Notes: generated from the letters alone by a model not told the origin. A stretch of DNA of 64,000 nucleotides from DASUEB01 sp036275295 (GCA_036275295.1 DASUEB010000025.1:1-64000); one strand, 5' to 3'; positions 34,555-43,830 are shown, counted from the first letter of the stretch. A program made the numbers and translations.

Positions 34555-37335
34555 TTAATGTGCCTCTAACCAATTGTCGCCTGTACCGATTTCTACTTCC
34601 AAAGGCACCACCAAGTTCACCGCTTGTTGCATTTTAGCGCGTATAATGGGTTCAATGGTGGCTATTTCGTCAATGTGTGCATCAAAGACCAATTCATCGT
34701 GCACCTGAAGAAGCAATTTCGACTTAAGGGGTTGGTTTTGCCATGCGGCGTGAATATCGATCATCGCTTTTTTGATGATATCGGCTGCAGATCCCTGTAT
34801 GGGTGCGTTGATGGCGTTACGCTCTGCGAAACCTCGCACCACAGCATTGCGCGAATTGATATCGGCCAAGTAGCGGCGGCGGCCCATGATGGTCTCTACA
34901 TAGCCCTTTTCGCGGGCGTTGTTGATGCTCTGATCCATGTAGCTCTTGATACCGGGGAACTGGGTGAAATAGCTGTCGATGATATCGCGGGCTTCTGCGC
35001 GTTTGATACCCAATTGCTCAGATAAACCAAAGGCCGATTGACCGTAAATAATACCAAAATTTACAGCCTTGGCTTTGCTGCGCATGTCGCGGTCAACCTG
35101 ATCAGGCGCCACTTGGAAAACATTGGCCGCCGTAGCGGTATGAATATCCATCCCGTCTTTAAACGCTTGGATCATATTGCGTTCGTTGCTCAACGCGGCG
35201 ATGATCCGCAGCTCCACCTGCGAATAGTCGGCAGAGAGTATCTTGTACTCCGGACCGCGTGCGATAAACGCCTTTCTTACCTCGCGACCTTTTTCGCTGC
35301 GGATGGGAATGTTCTGAAGGTTGGGGTTGTTTGAACTGAGTCGACCCGTAGCCGCTACTGCCTGATTGTAACTGGTATGAATGCGTTTGGTTTTGGGATT
35401 TACCAGCGTGGGCAGGGCATCAACATAGGTTGATTTGAGTTTTTGAAGCTGGCGATAATCGAGAATCATTGCCACAACGGGATGTGCATCGCGCAGCTTC
35501 GAAAGCACCTCTTCGCCGGTAGCATACTGACCCGTTTTCGTTTTCTGAGGTTTCTCCATGATGCGAAGCTCTTCAAACAAAATATCGCCTAGCTGTTTGG
35601 GCGAGTTGATGGTAAAAGTCTTTCCGCACGCCTCGTAGATCGCATGTTCTATTTCGCGCAACTGAATCTCCATCTCGGCCGAGTACGATTTTAAGCCTTC
35701 GGTATCGAGGTTGATGCCTTCCTGTTCCATATCGAGCAATACATGTACCAAAGGCATTTCGAGGGTATGAAACAATTCGATGGCCCCCATCTCTTTGAGT
35801 TGCGGGGCAAAGAGGTGGTAGAGTTGCAGGGTGATGTCAGCGTCTTCTGCAGCGTATTCTTTGACCTGCTCCAGGTCGATATCGGCCATGGAAAGCTGGT
35901 TTTTGCCTTTCTTGCCAATGAGCGCTTCAATCGATACGGGTTGATAGTGGAGGTAGGTCTCAGCCAGCACGTCCATGTTGTGTTTCATGTCGGCATTGAT
36001 AAGGTAATGTGCCAGCATGGTGTCAAAAAGCTGGTGAGAAGCCTCCAAACCATAGCGACGCAGTATGGCCAGGTCGTATTTGATATTGTGGGCTACTTTC
36101 ACTTTGCCCGGATGTACTAACAGCGCTTTGAATGGCTCTAGCACTTTTATCTTCTCCTCTTCGGCACCCAACAAGGGCACATACCACCCTTTGTTTTTCT
36201 GGGTACTGAAAGCCAATCCCACGATTAAAGCTGTGGTGGTATCCAGTCCCGTCGTCTCTGTATCGAAGCAAAAAACATCAGCTGCATTCAACTCAGCGAG
36301 GAGGGCCTCCATTTGTTGTGGTGACTGAACCAGAATGTACTCGTGTGGCGTATTGTGAATGTTGCGGAGCTCCTGAGCGGGCTGTTCAGGTTGTTCGGAC
36401 TCTTGGGAGAACAAGTCGTTCACCGGCGCGGAAGCTGGAGCTGCTGCCCCCTCAGCAACTACCCCGTTTTCGTTGAGAAGTCGTTGCAAAAGGGTGCGGA
36501 ATTCCAATTCGCCAAAAACCTTTTTCAGCTTTTCGATGTGAGGCGGTCCTACCGCAAAACTCTCTTCGTCGATGTGGATATCGCATTCTACGTGGATGGT
36601 AGCCAATTTTTTCGACAAAAACGCCTGTTCTTTAAATTGGGTGAGGTTCTCTAGCAATTTACCCTTGAGATGGTGGAGGTTTTGGTATAACCCCTCCATA
36701 CTATCGTATTCCTTGATGAGTTTTTGTGCTGTCTTCTCTCCCACCCCCGGTACGCCGGGAATATTGTCGACGGCATCGCCCATAAGTCCGAGAATGTCTA
36801 TGACCTGATCCGGGCGCTGCACATCAAATTTGGCTTGCACCTCAGGTATTCCCAGTATTTCAACCCCATTGCCCAGTCGAGCGGGTCGGTAAACATAAAT
36901 CCCGTCTTCCACCAGCTGACAATAGTCCTTGTCGGGGGTCATCATATAGGTTGTAAACCCATCTTTCTTGGCCCGCTTGGCAAGGGTTCCAATGATATCA
37001 TCGGCTTCCCAGCCCGGAATTTTAAGCGCCGGAATTTGCAGCGCATCTAGAATTTCAAAGATATAGGGCAGGTTTGATGAAATATCCTCGGGCATCGCCT
37101 CGCGGTGGGCCTTGTAATCGGCGAATTCAATGTGTCGTTCTGTGGGTTCTGCCGTGTCAAACACCACGGCGAGATGAGTGGGTTTTTCCTTCCGGATGAC
37201 ATCGAGCACGGCCGTTGTAAATCCGTATGCCGCAGAGGTGTTAAGGCCGTTGGAGGCTACTCGGGGGTTTTTGCTAAAGGCAAAGTACGCGCGATAAATA
37301 AGCGCAAAGGCATCGAGAAGGAATAGTTTTTTCAT
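34555..37335 (-). CDS. polA: DNA polymerase I
   Basis: 926 residues; Okazaki fragment maturation and repair. N-terminal 5'-3' exonuclease (MKKLFLLDAFALIYRAYFAF, then DAVDNIPGVPGVGEKTAQKL). The 3'-5' proofreading domain has intact acidic residues: CFDTETTGLDTT, AHNIKYDLAIL and YAAEDADITLQLY. Polymerase motif A is LSADYSQVELRIIAALS, motif B RSKAKAVNFGIIYGQSAFGL, motif C QVHDELVFDAH. The ATG at 37333-37335 is 4 bases after the stop of the T9SS gene upstream on the same strand; the longer frame to 37389 is inside that gene. The tight spacing suggests read-through from upstream. It converges on the MbnH operon with only 16 bases between stops. Confidence 0.97.
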   Translation of the reverse strand: MKKLFLLDAFALIYRAYFAFSKNPRVASNGLNTSAAYGFTTAVLDVIRKEKPTHLAVVFDTAEPTERHIEFADYKAHREAMPEDISSNLPYIFEILDALQIPALKIPGWEADDIIGTLAKRAKKDGFTTYMMTPDKDYCQLVEDGIYVYRPARLGNGVEILGIPEVQAKFDVQRPDQVIDILGLMGDAVDNIPGVPGVGEKTAQKLIKEYDSMEGLYQNLHHLKGKLLENLTQFKEQAFLSKKLATIHVECDIHIDEESFAVGPPHIEKLKKVFGELEFRTLLQRLLNENGVVAEGAAAPASAPVNDLFSQESEQPEQPAQELRNIHNTPHEYILVQSPQQMEALLAELNAADVFCFDTETTGLDTTTALIVGLAFSTQKNKGWYVPLLGAEEEKIKVLEPFKALLVHPGKVKVAHNIKYDLAILRRYGLEASHQLFDTMLAHYLINADMKHNMDVLAETYLHYQPVSIEALIGKKGKNQLSMADIDLEQVKEYAAEDADITLQLYHLFAPQLKEMGAIELFHTLEMPLVHVLLDMEQEGINLDTEGLKSYSAEMEIQLREIEHAIYEACGKTFTINSPKQLGDILFEELRIMEKPQKTKTGQYATGEEVLSKLRDAHPVVAMILDYRQLQKLKSTYVDALPTLVNPKTKRIHTSYNQAVAATGRLSSNNPNLQNIPIRSEKGREVRKAFIARGPEYKILSADYSQVELRIIAALSNERNMIQAFKDGMDIHTATAANVFQVAPDQVDRDMRSKAKAVNFGIIYGQSAFGLSEQLGIKRAEARDIIDSYFTQFPGIKSYMDQSINNAREKGYVETIMGRRRYLADINSRNAVVRGFAERNAINAPIQGSAADIIKKAMIDIHAAWQNQPLKSKLLLQVHDELVFDAHIDEIATIEPIIRAKMQQAVNLVVPLEVEIGTGDNWLEAH

Positions 37336-37339
37336 GGTC

Positions 37340-38905
37340 TTATTGCGTAACAATGAGGCGATAGGTGTGCTGTTCGACATGCAAGACATACACCCCTGCG
37401 GGCCATTGACTCACGTCGATGCCCAGTGAGGTAGTTGTGCCTCGCCACATGAGCTGTCCGTCGATACGCCTGATCGTTATAGGGGTGTGTGATGGGAGCC
37501 CGTCGATGTGCATTACCTCATTGGCGGGGTTGGGGTAAATTTGAAGCGCGGAGGCTGCTGCAGATGAAATTCCAACGGTGCTACCCAGGTCAACCGGCGG
37601 TGAACCGACATGCAACCTCATAAGATAACTGTTTTCATGCTGGATTCCAAAATTCTCAGCAGGTTCAAACAGGCTCAATCCGTCAGGCAGGATAAAGTTC
37701 TGGTTGGCTGTGTAGTTTTGAGGGGATACCCCAATGAAGGTATTGCCTGCATTAAAGAGTCGAACACCAATAAACACAGGATTAGTAGATATAGCCACGG
37801 TATCTGAAAACGACAGGGTATACCAACCCGTCGTGCTGCCGGGGGGAAATACCAGCGTTTGGCTCAGGGCGAGCTGTAGGTCGGGAACGACGTCGGCACG
37901 GTGAACTGCAACCTGAACGCTATCGCCCGAAACCGGCTGTATAAAATAGACCGATACCGACCTCAGGGTGTCGGCCTTGGGAAAGACAAAAATGGAGCCC
38001 ACCAAACCCGGATCGAGTAGGCTAACGCTGTCGGTTGCCACGCCGTCGGTGCGAGACAAGGTGCTATCGGTAACATCAAATCGGCAGAAGGCAGATTGAT
38101 TGGTGGTATCGCCATCGGTGTTGTTCTGCACGAACACATTGAGGTTGTATGAGCGCCCGGCCCGCGGTCTGAGGGGCACGGAAGGAGACCGCAAAACCGA
38201 AGCGCCACCCTCAAATGGCCGCGGCAATAGCTCGCTGCTGAAATAAGAACCGCTACTGGCATCGAACACCAAAACCGATTGATCAAACAATGTAGAGCCG
38301 AGGTTTTCTACCCTGGCCTCCAGCGGAATCTGGGCTGGAAGCATACGCTCAGGAAAGGCAAAATAATGGGTTAGCGGACAAGTGAAGGTCAAGGCCAGGT
38401 CGGGTTTGGGTTCAGCCAAGTTTAAGGTGATAAAACCCTCGTCGTCGCGGGCTACATTGGGAAAGGAAACGAACTTGTCGCCTGAGACATAGAACCGAAC
38501 GCGTTTGGGCTGGGTAACCGTATCGTCGATGGTCACATTGACGGTAAACAAGTGGAACTTTCGGTTTTCGATACCTCCCCGAGCTGCGAGGTCGTTGTTA
38601 TCGCCCCAACTGATGATCTGTCCGCTAACGCCGTTGAGCATCTCGCCCGATTGTCCTTGTGTGGGCGTGGCAATGGGGTCAGAACTACTGCCGTTGGGTG
38701 TAACCCCAGGATCAAATTCGAGGGCAATGCTATCGCCGAACTCGCCATCGAAATTCACCAAAAAAAGGGAGAACTGGAGATCCATGGTCTGATTAGCCAC
38801 CAGGGGAGTTTGACACGACAAACTCACATCGATATTTTTGTGCGACTGGGCAAGAGCCCCAATAGCCAGCAAACAGATAGATAAGGCGATGATAATTGCT
38901 TTCAT
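37340..38905 (-). CDS. Secreted protein with T9SS type A sorting domain
   Basis: 521 residues. Signal peptide of about 21 residues (MKAIIIALSICLLAIGALAQ). The body contains beta-sandwich modules; two fibronectin-like or CARDB-like domains are suggested by VSFPNVARDDEGFITLNLAEPK-type strands and LGSTLFDQSVLVFDASSG. The C-terminal 75 residues are a type A sorting domain: LQIYPNPANEVMHIDGLP, ITIRRIDGQLMWRG, WPAGVYVLHVEQHTYRLIVTQ (split here by eye). The start ATG at 38903-38905 replaces a TTG two codons upstream. It precedes polA by 4 bases. No catalytic motif seen; adhesin or structural role possible. Confidence 0.82.
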   Translation of the reverse strand: MKAIIIALSICLLAIGALAQSHKNIDVSLSCQTPLVANQTMDLQFSLFLVNFDGEFGDSIALEFDPGVTPNGSSSDPIATPTQGQSGEMLNGVSGQIISWGDNNDLAARGGIENRKFHLFTVNVTIDDTVTQPKRVRFYVSGDKFVSFPNVARDDEGFITLNLAEPKPDLALTFTCPLTHYFAFPERMLPAQIPLEARVENLGSTLFDQSVLVFDASSGSYFSSELLPRPFEGGASVLRSPSVPLRPRAGRSYNLNVFVQNNTDGDTTNQSAFCRFDVTDSTLSRTDGVATDSVSLLDPGLVGSIFVFPKADTLRSVSVYFIQPVSGDSVQVAVHRADVVPDLQLALSQTLVFPPGSTTGWYTLSFSDTVAISTNPVFIGVRLFNAGNTFIGVSPQNYTANQNFILPDGLSLFEPAENFGIQHENSYLMRLHVGSPPVDLGSTVGISSAAASALQIYPNPANEVMHIDGLPSHTPITIRRIDGQLMWRGTTTSLGIDVSQWPAGVYVLHVEQHTYRLIVTQ

Positions 38906-38971
38906 TCCCAAATTAGGTTGTTTACAAAAATATACAATAAGCGAGGGGTGCTACCGACTTACACAAACAAA

Positions 38972-38996
38972 AAAGGCCATCCGAGGGGATAGCCTT
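38972..38996. terminator. Hairpin terminator between two leftward genes
   Basis: AAGGCCATCC and GGATAGCCTT pair with one mismatch around GAGG. It lies downstream of the DUF6341-like stop and upstream of the T9SS gene. Confidence 0.6.
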
Positions 38997-39018
38997 AGTG
39001 AGGTCAGGAAGAATCTGA

Positions 39019-39207
39019 TTATTTCAAGCCGCCGTCGTGCTGGGCCTTTTTATTGAATTTCCCTTGGAGTTTCAACCAATATCCCAAGCCAACAAAACCT
39101 ACCAATATGAAGAGCACATTGGGCAAATTGCCAAGGTTTTCCAGGATATTTACAAAAGTCCACGTAATAAACGCCTCAATTGGTTCTAGAATGCTCTGTA
39201 GGTTCAT
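39019..39207 (-). CDS. Small membrane protein, DUF6341-like
   Basis: A 62-residue protein with one central membrane segment (NVLFILVGFVGLGYWLKLQG) and a charged tail. Size and pattern fit DUF6341, a family found next to DUF6427 genes in Flavobacteriia, and the pairing is seen here in divergent arrangement. Function unknown. The ATG at 39205-39207 is 19 bases from a TACTTTTG box on the minus strand (39227-39234). Confidence 0.65.
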   Translation of the reverse strand: MNLQSILEPIEAFITWTFVNILENLGNLPNVLFILVGFVGLGYWLKLQGKFNKKAQHDGGLK

Positions 39208-39215
39208 AGCTTTTA

Positions 39216-39234
39216 TACTTTTGCCACAAAAGTA
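39216..39234. promoter_or_regulatory. Palindromic back-to-back -7 boxes for the divergent pair
   Basis: TACTTTTGCCACAAAAGTA is a perfect inverted repeat with a three-base centre. Each arm is a TAnnTTTG box: 39216-39223 reads rightward toward the DUF6427 gene (ATG 39 bases on) and 39227-39234 reads leftward toward the DUF6341 gene. Confidence 0.6.
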
Positions 39235-39262
39235 GAAATTAATCTCAATCCATCAAGGCAAA

Positions 39263-40240
39263 ATGTCATTGCTCCTTTTTCGCACCAATCACCCGGTATA
39301 TCTGATACTGTTGCCTTTGTTTGCGATGATATTTTGGGGACCTGCCTTTTTTGCGGTTCTCGAGCCAGGTCCTGCATTAACCGAGGGCATGTTCAATTTT
39401 GGTTTCCGGAACCAAACCGCTGGCTTGATTTTCGGTTGGCTGTTTGTGTTATTGGGGGCCATGTTGCTCAATCAGGTTGTAAACGAGCGGGAGTTTTTCC
39501 GTCCGGGCAGCTACCTGCCGGGTTTGATGTATGTGTTGTTGATGGTGACCACCCGCGAAACCTTGTTGTTTAGCTCGCTGCACGTTGCGCATTTGTTCAC
39601 CATTCTAGCCATGCGCCGATGCATGTCGATCTACGGCAAAAACAAAAATCACCGCGAAGCCTTCGACGCCGGCTTTTTCATCGGCATCGCCTCGTTGATC
39701 AATTACTACCACGCACTGCTTGAAATAGCGCTATTGGTATGTTTGCTGCTCATTGGCCGCTTGCGCTTTAGGGAACTGCTCATCGCTTTTTACGGACTAG
39801 CTTCACCCTGGGTGTTTTTCCTGAGTCTGTTTTATGTTATTGGCTACAAACCTTTTGATGAAGGCTTTGAACTGGCGCTCCAGTTAGAAATTCCAGAGTT
39901 TATATTCAACAAACAAGGATGGTGGTTTGTGGGCATCTTTGGCGTGGTGTTGGCCAGTTCGCTTTTTCACTACTTGTACAGTTTTCAGCGAAGCACCCTC
40001 AAGATGAAGGCCGAAAAAAGGGTGGTAATGATTTTTTTATTGGTGCAAACCCTGTCGCTCGCTTTTTCGGGGCTCTATTCAAACGGCTTGTACTTGTTGC
40101 CTTTTATCGCGGTACCGCTGAGCATATTTGTGTCCTTCTATTTTTTCAACTCGTACGTAAAGTGGATCGCCGACCTCACCTTTTTAGCTTGGTTAGGGAT
40201 TGTTGGCTACAATTATTTCATTGCCATGATGCCGGGTTAA
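39263..40240 (+). CDS. Polytopic membrane protein, DUF6427-like
   Basis: A 325-residue protein with about ten hydrophobic segments. The N-terminus LLFRTNHPVYLILLPLFAMI and length match DUF6427 proteins of Flavobacteriia (typically starting near KxNPxNF), and the adjacent divergent DUF6341-like gene is the usual partner. Function unknown; a link to lipid or cell-wall export has not been shown. ATG at 39263. purQ follows with its own promoter box 13 bases after the stop. Confidence 0.65.
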   Translation: MSLLLFRTNHPVYLILLPLFAMIFWGPAFFAVLEPGPALTEGMFNFGFRNQTAGLIFGWLFVLLGAMLLNQVVNEREFFRPGSYLPGLMYVLLMVTTRETLLFSSLHVAHLFTILAMRRCMSIYGKNKNHREAFDAGFFIGIASLINYYHALLEIALLVCLLLIGRLRFRELLIAFYGLASPWVFFLSLFYVIGYKPFDEGFELALQLEIPEFIFNKQGWWFVGIFGVVLASSLFHYLYSFQRSTLKMKAEKRVVMIFLLVQTLSLAFSGLYSNGLYLLPFIAVPLSIFVSFYFFNSYVKWIADLTFLAWLGIVGYNYFIAMMPG

Positions 40241-40253
40241 GCGCCCAAATAGC

Positions 40254-40261
40254 TAACTTTG
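40254..40261 (+). promoter_or_regulatory. Bacteroidota -7 box of purQ
   Basis: TAACTTTG, 21 bases before the ATG at 40283. Confidence 0.55.
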
Positions 40262-40282
40262 CCGTCGGTAAAACAAAACTAT

Positions 40283-40975
40283 ATGAAATTTGGTGTAGTA
40301 GTATTTCCAGGTTCGAACTGTGACGAAGACATGGTTTATGTGCTTCAGACCATCATGGGTCAGGAAGTGGTTAAACTGTGGCACAAAGACACGGATTTGC
40401 AGGGATGCGACTTTATTGTTTTGCCCGGTGGATTCTCTTACGGAGACTATTTGCGCTCGGGAGCTATCGCCCGATTCAGTCCCATCATGGACAAAGTCAT
40501 TGAACACGCCAATCAGGGCGGTTATTTGATGGGTATCTGCAATGGTTTCCAAATTCTAGCCGAGGCCAATTTGGTGCCTGGCGCCCTGTTGCACAACAAC
40601 AGCCACAAATTCATTTGCAAAAATGTTCACCTGAGAGCCGTTTCTCAGAGTGCCTTGATTACTGCATCGGTTCCAAAAGACCGCGCCCTCAAAATCCCCA
40701 TTGCACACGGCGAAGGGCGCTACCACTGCGACGAGGCTACCCTTCAATCGATGATTGAGAACGACCAAATCTTGTTTCGCTACTGCAACGAAGAAGGCGA
40801 GATTACTGAGGAAGCCAATCCCAACGGATCGCTCTACAACATTGCCGGAGTTTGTAACAAGGGCAAGAATGTATTTGGCATGATGCCTCACCCTGAGCGC
40901 GCTGCCGATCCCGTTCTGAAAAACGAAGACGGACGTTTCTTGTTTGGGAGCATTCTCTCGCTGATTAAGGCGTAA
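40283..40975 (+). CDS. purQ: Phosphoribosylformylglycinamidine synthase subunit PurQ
   Basis: Glutaminase subunit of FGAM synthetase (purine synthesis step 4), giving ammonia to PurL. 230 residues. Class I glutamine amidotransferase triad: nucleophile Cys in GYLMGICNGFQILAE (about residue 86) and His/Glu in MMPHPERAADP (about 205). FPGSNCDEDM and LPGGFSYGDYLRSGAIA are PurQ signatures. ATG at 40283 was chosen (MKFGVVVFPG) and an 8-residue longer frame from a TTG at 40259 excluded, since it overlaps the promoter. PurS and PurL are not in the window. Confidence 0.95.
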   Translation: MKFGVVVFPGSNCDEDMVYVLQTIMGQEVVKLWHKDTDLQGCDFIVLPGGFSYGDYLRSGAIARFSPIMDKVIEHANQGGYLMGICNGFQILAEANLVPGALLHNNSHKFICKNVHLRAVSQSALITASVPKDRALKIPIAHGEGRYHCDEATLQSMIENDQILFRYCNEEGEITEEANPNGSLYNIAGVCNKGKNVFGMMPHPERAADPVLKNEDGRFLFGSILSLIKA

Positions 40976-41284
40976 AAACTAAATAAACTTTACTTCATTG
41001 CTGTTAGCGAAGTCCATCGCTAGCAGGTTTGCTGCGCGGTAAGATGATGGTTGAAACCGCGTTGGCTTCGCTTGTCTGCCACTTACGCTAGTAGAATTCT
41101 TTTTCCAAAAGGTAATGCTTGTCTGATTCCCAAAGATAGAACCAGGCGCTCAGCCTGCGATTTGAATGCACAACCCATTGGGCCTATGGCATTTCTTATC
41201 CTTAATTACGTCTGTTTAAACCCAGAGAATTTCCGACCACTCTCGCTTGTAAAGGCGAGTAAATAGACATTACCGGATTCTTTT
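40976..41284. other. Gene-free stretch after purQ
   Basis: No recognisable gene, repeat or terminator was seen; a 71-codon frame (41051-41266) lacks any family features. Confidence 0.4.
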
Positions 41285-41647
41285 TTAATCTCGCAAATAA
41301 ATCTCGGCCGCAGCGCTGTGGCTGTCGCGATCGAAATAAACGGTGTAGGTACCTGCCGGAAAATGACTCAGGTTGATGGAAGAACCACTAGCGTAATTGT
41401 CGCCAAACAAAACTACCACACCGCGCGAATCGGTTATCATAAAGCTGATGGGTCGATCGCTGTTTACTTGTGAGAGCAAGGTGTATGTCTTACTTTCGCC
41501 TTGTGGCACAACCGCTATGAGTGGCTTGAGCTGAACGGGCATAGCCTTTACTGTTTTGGTTGCTTTCTTCCTAGCACCGGTTGGATCGGCAGCTTGGGTT
41601 GAAGTCAGAAGCAGTAAGGCAGTTGCAGTGAGTAGGTATTTATTCAT
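41285..41647 (-). CDS. Small secreted protein with T9SS-CTD-like fold
   Basis: A 120-residue exported protein. The signal peptide ends near STQAAD (residues 15-20). The mature part has a single beta-sandwich segment: PISFMITDSRGVVVLFGDNY, INLSHFPAGTYTVYF and a terminal AAEIYLRD. The pattern resembles the T9SS type A sorting domain (D.xG..v..g, l..lp.G.Y.v) but the opening PNP motif and the basic end are missing. It may be a free-standing paralog of that domain, retained in the periplasm. It converges on nothing; the thioesterase gene is divergent, 33 bases away. Confidence 0.6.
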   Translation of the reverse strand: MNKYLLTATALLLLTSTQAADPTGARKKATKTVKAMPVQLKPLIAVVPQGESKTYTLLSQVNSDRPISFMITDSRGVVVLFGDNYASGSSINLSHFPAGTYTVYFDRDSHSAAAEIYLRD

Positions 41648-41679
41648 ACACGCTATTTTCCACTAAGGTCGATACAAAG

Positions 41680-42105
41680 ATGACAAGAATTAGAATAGAA
41701 CCGCCAAAACAATCAATTTTTTCGACGAACGTCAAAGTTAGGGTTACCGACCTCAACTACGGCAATCATTTGGGCAATGATGCGCTGCTGGGACTATTAC
41801 ACGAGGCAAGGGTGTGTTTCTACACCCACTTAGGATTCCCAGATGAGCGAAACATTTACGGCGCAGGGGTGATCATGGCCGATGCCGCCATTCAATACCG
41901 AAGCGAGGCTTTTTTAGGCGATCAACTCACCATCGACATAGGCATTGGCGAAATCAGCAGAATGGGTTACGACCTCATTTATGCGGTTGTCCACCAATCG
42001 GGCCGCCTCATAGCCACCGCTAAAACCGGCATGGTTTGTTTTGATTACTCAATCCGTAAACCCGTTGGTGTGCCCGCAGAATTTTTACTTCGGATACAAG
42101 TATAG
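41680..42105 (+). CDS. Hotdog-fold acyl-CoA thioesterase (YbgC/4HBT type)
   Basis: 141 residues. The 4HBT signature VRVTDLNYGNHLGNDALLGL (about 20-39) has the Asp of the DxxGHxN-like active site (here DLNYGNHLGN); LHEARVCFYTHLGF is the following helix and IMADAAIQYRSEAFLGDQL the central strand pair. The likely reaction is hydrolysis of an acyl-CoA or acyl-ACP. The downstream terminator (42131-42184) marks it as monocistronic. The substrate cannot be named. Confidence 0.85.
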   Translation: MTRIRIEPPKQSIFSTNVKVRVTDLNYGNHLGNDALLGLLHEARVCFYTHLGFPDERNIYGAGVIMADAAIQYRSEAFLGDQLTIDIGIGEISRMGYDLIYAVVHQSGRLIATAKTGMVCFDYSIRKPVGVPAEFLLRIQV

Positions 42106-42130
42106 CCCTTACCATCCATGGGTATCAAAT

Positions 42131-42184
42131 AAAAAACCAATCCATCTGGTGCCATTGCTCAACAGAGGGATTGGTTTTGTTTTG
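42131..42184 (+). terminator. Terminator after the thioesterase gene
   Basis: AAAACCAATCC and GGATTGGTTTT form an 11-base-pair stem around a 24-base loop, with AAA before and GTTTTG after; may serve both the convergent lipoprotein gene and the thioesterase gene. Confidence 0.7.
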
Positions 42185-42225
42185 ATCTGGCTTTGACGCC
42201 AATTCAAATCTTCTAGCTATATGCC

Positions 42226-43179
42226 TTAGTAGTAGATATCAAAAGATCCGTTAGAAATAGTACGCGAATCTGCTGGGGTGGTGTTTACTCGTTTGGCAGA
42301 GAACTCGAAGGTGCCGCTAATTCGACGAAGCAAAGTGTCGTTGCGCGTCACATCAACCGTACCTGACTCTACAGGAAATTTGTTGTTGTTTGTTTGATTC
42401 TGGTAGTAGCCGCTGTTGAACGAACCGCTGCCATCAATAGCGACTGTGGCCACGTTTTGATCGGGATCGAGAATAAGTGAGATTTTGTGTCGAGTATTGG
42501 TTCCTTCCAGATACAGGTTGTTCAAGTATTGGAACGATTTTACCGATGAGAAAGCCACAGTATCGGTATCGGTTGCACTGATCACAACAGCCGACATTTG
42601 GTTGTTGGCCTGCAGCGGGTTGGTGCTGAATACCGAATCGTTCACCGTTGGCGGTGGCGATTTGCGAACGGTATACTGCAAGGTGAATTTTCCGCTGTTT
42701 ACCGACTTGCGCTCACCCGTGCTGTTGATACCGCTGAAGAAAAAAGCCCCCCCGATGATCCGGTTGGCGGTATCGACCGAGGTGATCCGTATTTGGCCGC
42801 CATTGGTAGGACCATCTGCTACATAGAGGTTTCCTCCAGCGGGCTGATAATTGGCATCATGGCCCTCTAGTCCGTCAATGGTATAAATCCCCGGTTCGGG
42901 ATCGCTTATATTGACATTGATGCGAATCACAGCACCCGCCTGATTTCCGGCGTTGATCAGCAAGCTGGTGTCATTGAGTTCGACCAAAATGTTTGACGAT
43001 ATAAAACTGTCGCCGTCAATCACAGCTACCAAACTGCTGTTGATGGCGACCGGATCTGGGGCGTCGTTGGCGCCGTTGTTGGGAACCACGATATCCTTAT
43101 TACACGCAGAAGCTAAGGCCAGAACGGCGGCAAATGCGCCAACCACAACCAGACGAAGCGGGGATTTGGATGATAACAT
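42226..43179 (-). CDS. Lipoprotein with two DUF6252-like beta-sandwich repeats
   Basis: 317 residues. Lipobox ALASAC near residue 26. Two similar domains follow. The first ends GGAFFFSG...NSGKFTLQY (about 140-167), the second ISGTFEFSAKRVN...ISNGSFDIYY (about 288-317); each begins with a V.AxxDG or SAVVISATD strand and has a YxxGxLYLxxD-like core. This matches DUF6252-type Bacteroidota lipoproteins, surface or periplasmic proteins of unknown role. nadD starts 55 bases beyond its start on the same strand, upstream. Confidence 0.75.
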   Translation of the reverse strand: MLSSKSPLRLVVVGAFAAVLALASACNKDIVVPNNGANDAPDPVAINSSLVAVIDGDSFISSNILVELNDTSLLINAGNQAGAVIRINVNISDPEPGIYTIDGLEGHDANYQPAGGNLYVADGPTNGGQIRITSVDTANRIIGGAFFFSGINSTGERKSVNSGKFTLQYTVRKSPPPTVNDSVFSTNPLQANNQMSAVVISATDTDTVAFSSVKSFQYLNNLYLEGTNTRHKISLILDPDQNVATVAIDGSGSFNSGYYQNQTNNNKFPVESGTVDVTRNDTLLRRISGTFEFSAKRVNTTPADSRTISNGSFDIYY

Positions 43180-43233
43180 GTTATGTAATTTGATTGGTAA
43201 AAGTAATATTTCCGTGTTAAGAACGAATGGAAA

Positions 43234-43830
43234 TCATTTGGGTGGCGCTTTGTAAAAATTCATCTCCTCAACATATCTACGAACCGGCTCGGGCAACACA
43301 TAAAGAGTACTTTTCCCGTCGACAATAAGCTGCCGAATGTAAGAGCTGGATATCTTCACAATGGGGGCGTCGCAGCGCAATATGGTGGCTTGAGCCAAAA
43401 ACTCACTGTCGGGGGTGTGTAAATCGTCAATTCTGGGATACACAATGATGGGAAACTGCCTAATGATTTGATCGGCATTTTTCCACTTGTGCAGGGTGTT
43501 GAGGTTGTCCTCGCCCATAATCAAATAAAACGCCTGTTGCGGATGTTTCTCTTTGAGGTGGGTAAGGGTATTGATCGTATAAGAGGGCTTGCTCAGTTTA
43601 AATTCAATGTCGCTAGAGCTGAACTGGGGATTGCCTTCTATAGCGACGTTTACCAGAGCCAATCGGTGGTAGTCTTGCAAAAGGGTTTCCTTAGGTTTAC
43701 TGGGGTTTTGAGGAGAGAGGACAAAACAAACCTGATCGATATCGGTGTGATTGATGATGTGCTGGGCGATGATCAAATGCCCTACGTGAATGGGATTGAA
43801 GCTACCGAAAAAAAGTCCGATTTTTTTCAT
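43234..43830 (-). CDS. nadD: Nicotinate-nucleotide adenylyltransferase
   Basis: Adenylates nicotinate mononucleotide in NAD synthesis. 198 residues, normal. Nucleotidyltransferase motif GLFFGSFNPIHVGHLIIAQH (HVGH at 16-19) and the C-terminal ISSSYIRQ (about 166-173, ISSTxxR). The ATG at 43828-43830 overlaps the gmk stop by four bases (ATGA), so it is the third gene of a yicC-gmk-nadD operon, an order common in Bacteroidota. Confidence 0.95.
   Translation of the reverse strand: MKKIGLFFGSFNPIHVGHLIIAQHIINHTDIDQVCFVLSPQNPSKPKETLLQDYHRLALVNVAIEGNPQFSSSDIEFKLSKPSYTINTLTHLKEKHPQQAFYLIMGEDNLNTLHKWKNADQIIRQFPIIVYPRIDDLHTPDSEFLAQATILRCDAPIVKISSSYIRQLIVDGKSTLYVLPEPVRRYVEEMNFYKAPPK

Noticed and set aside
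40976..41284. Small gene after purQ (41051-41266)
   Set aside because: No recognisable features or promoter; treated as non-coding.
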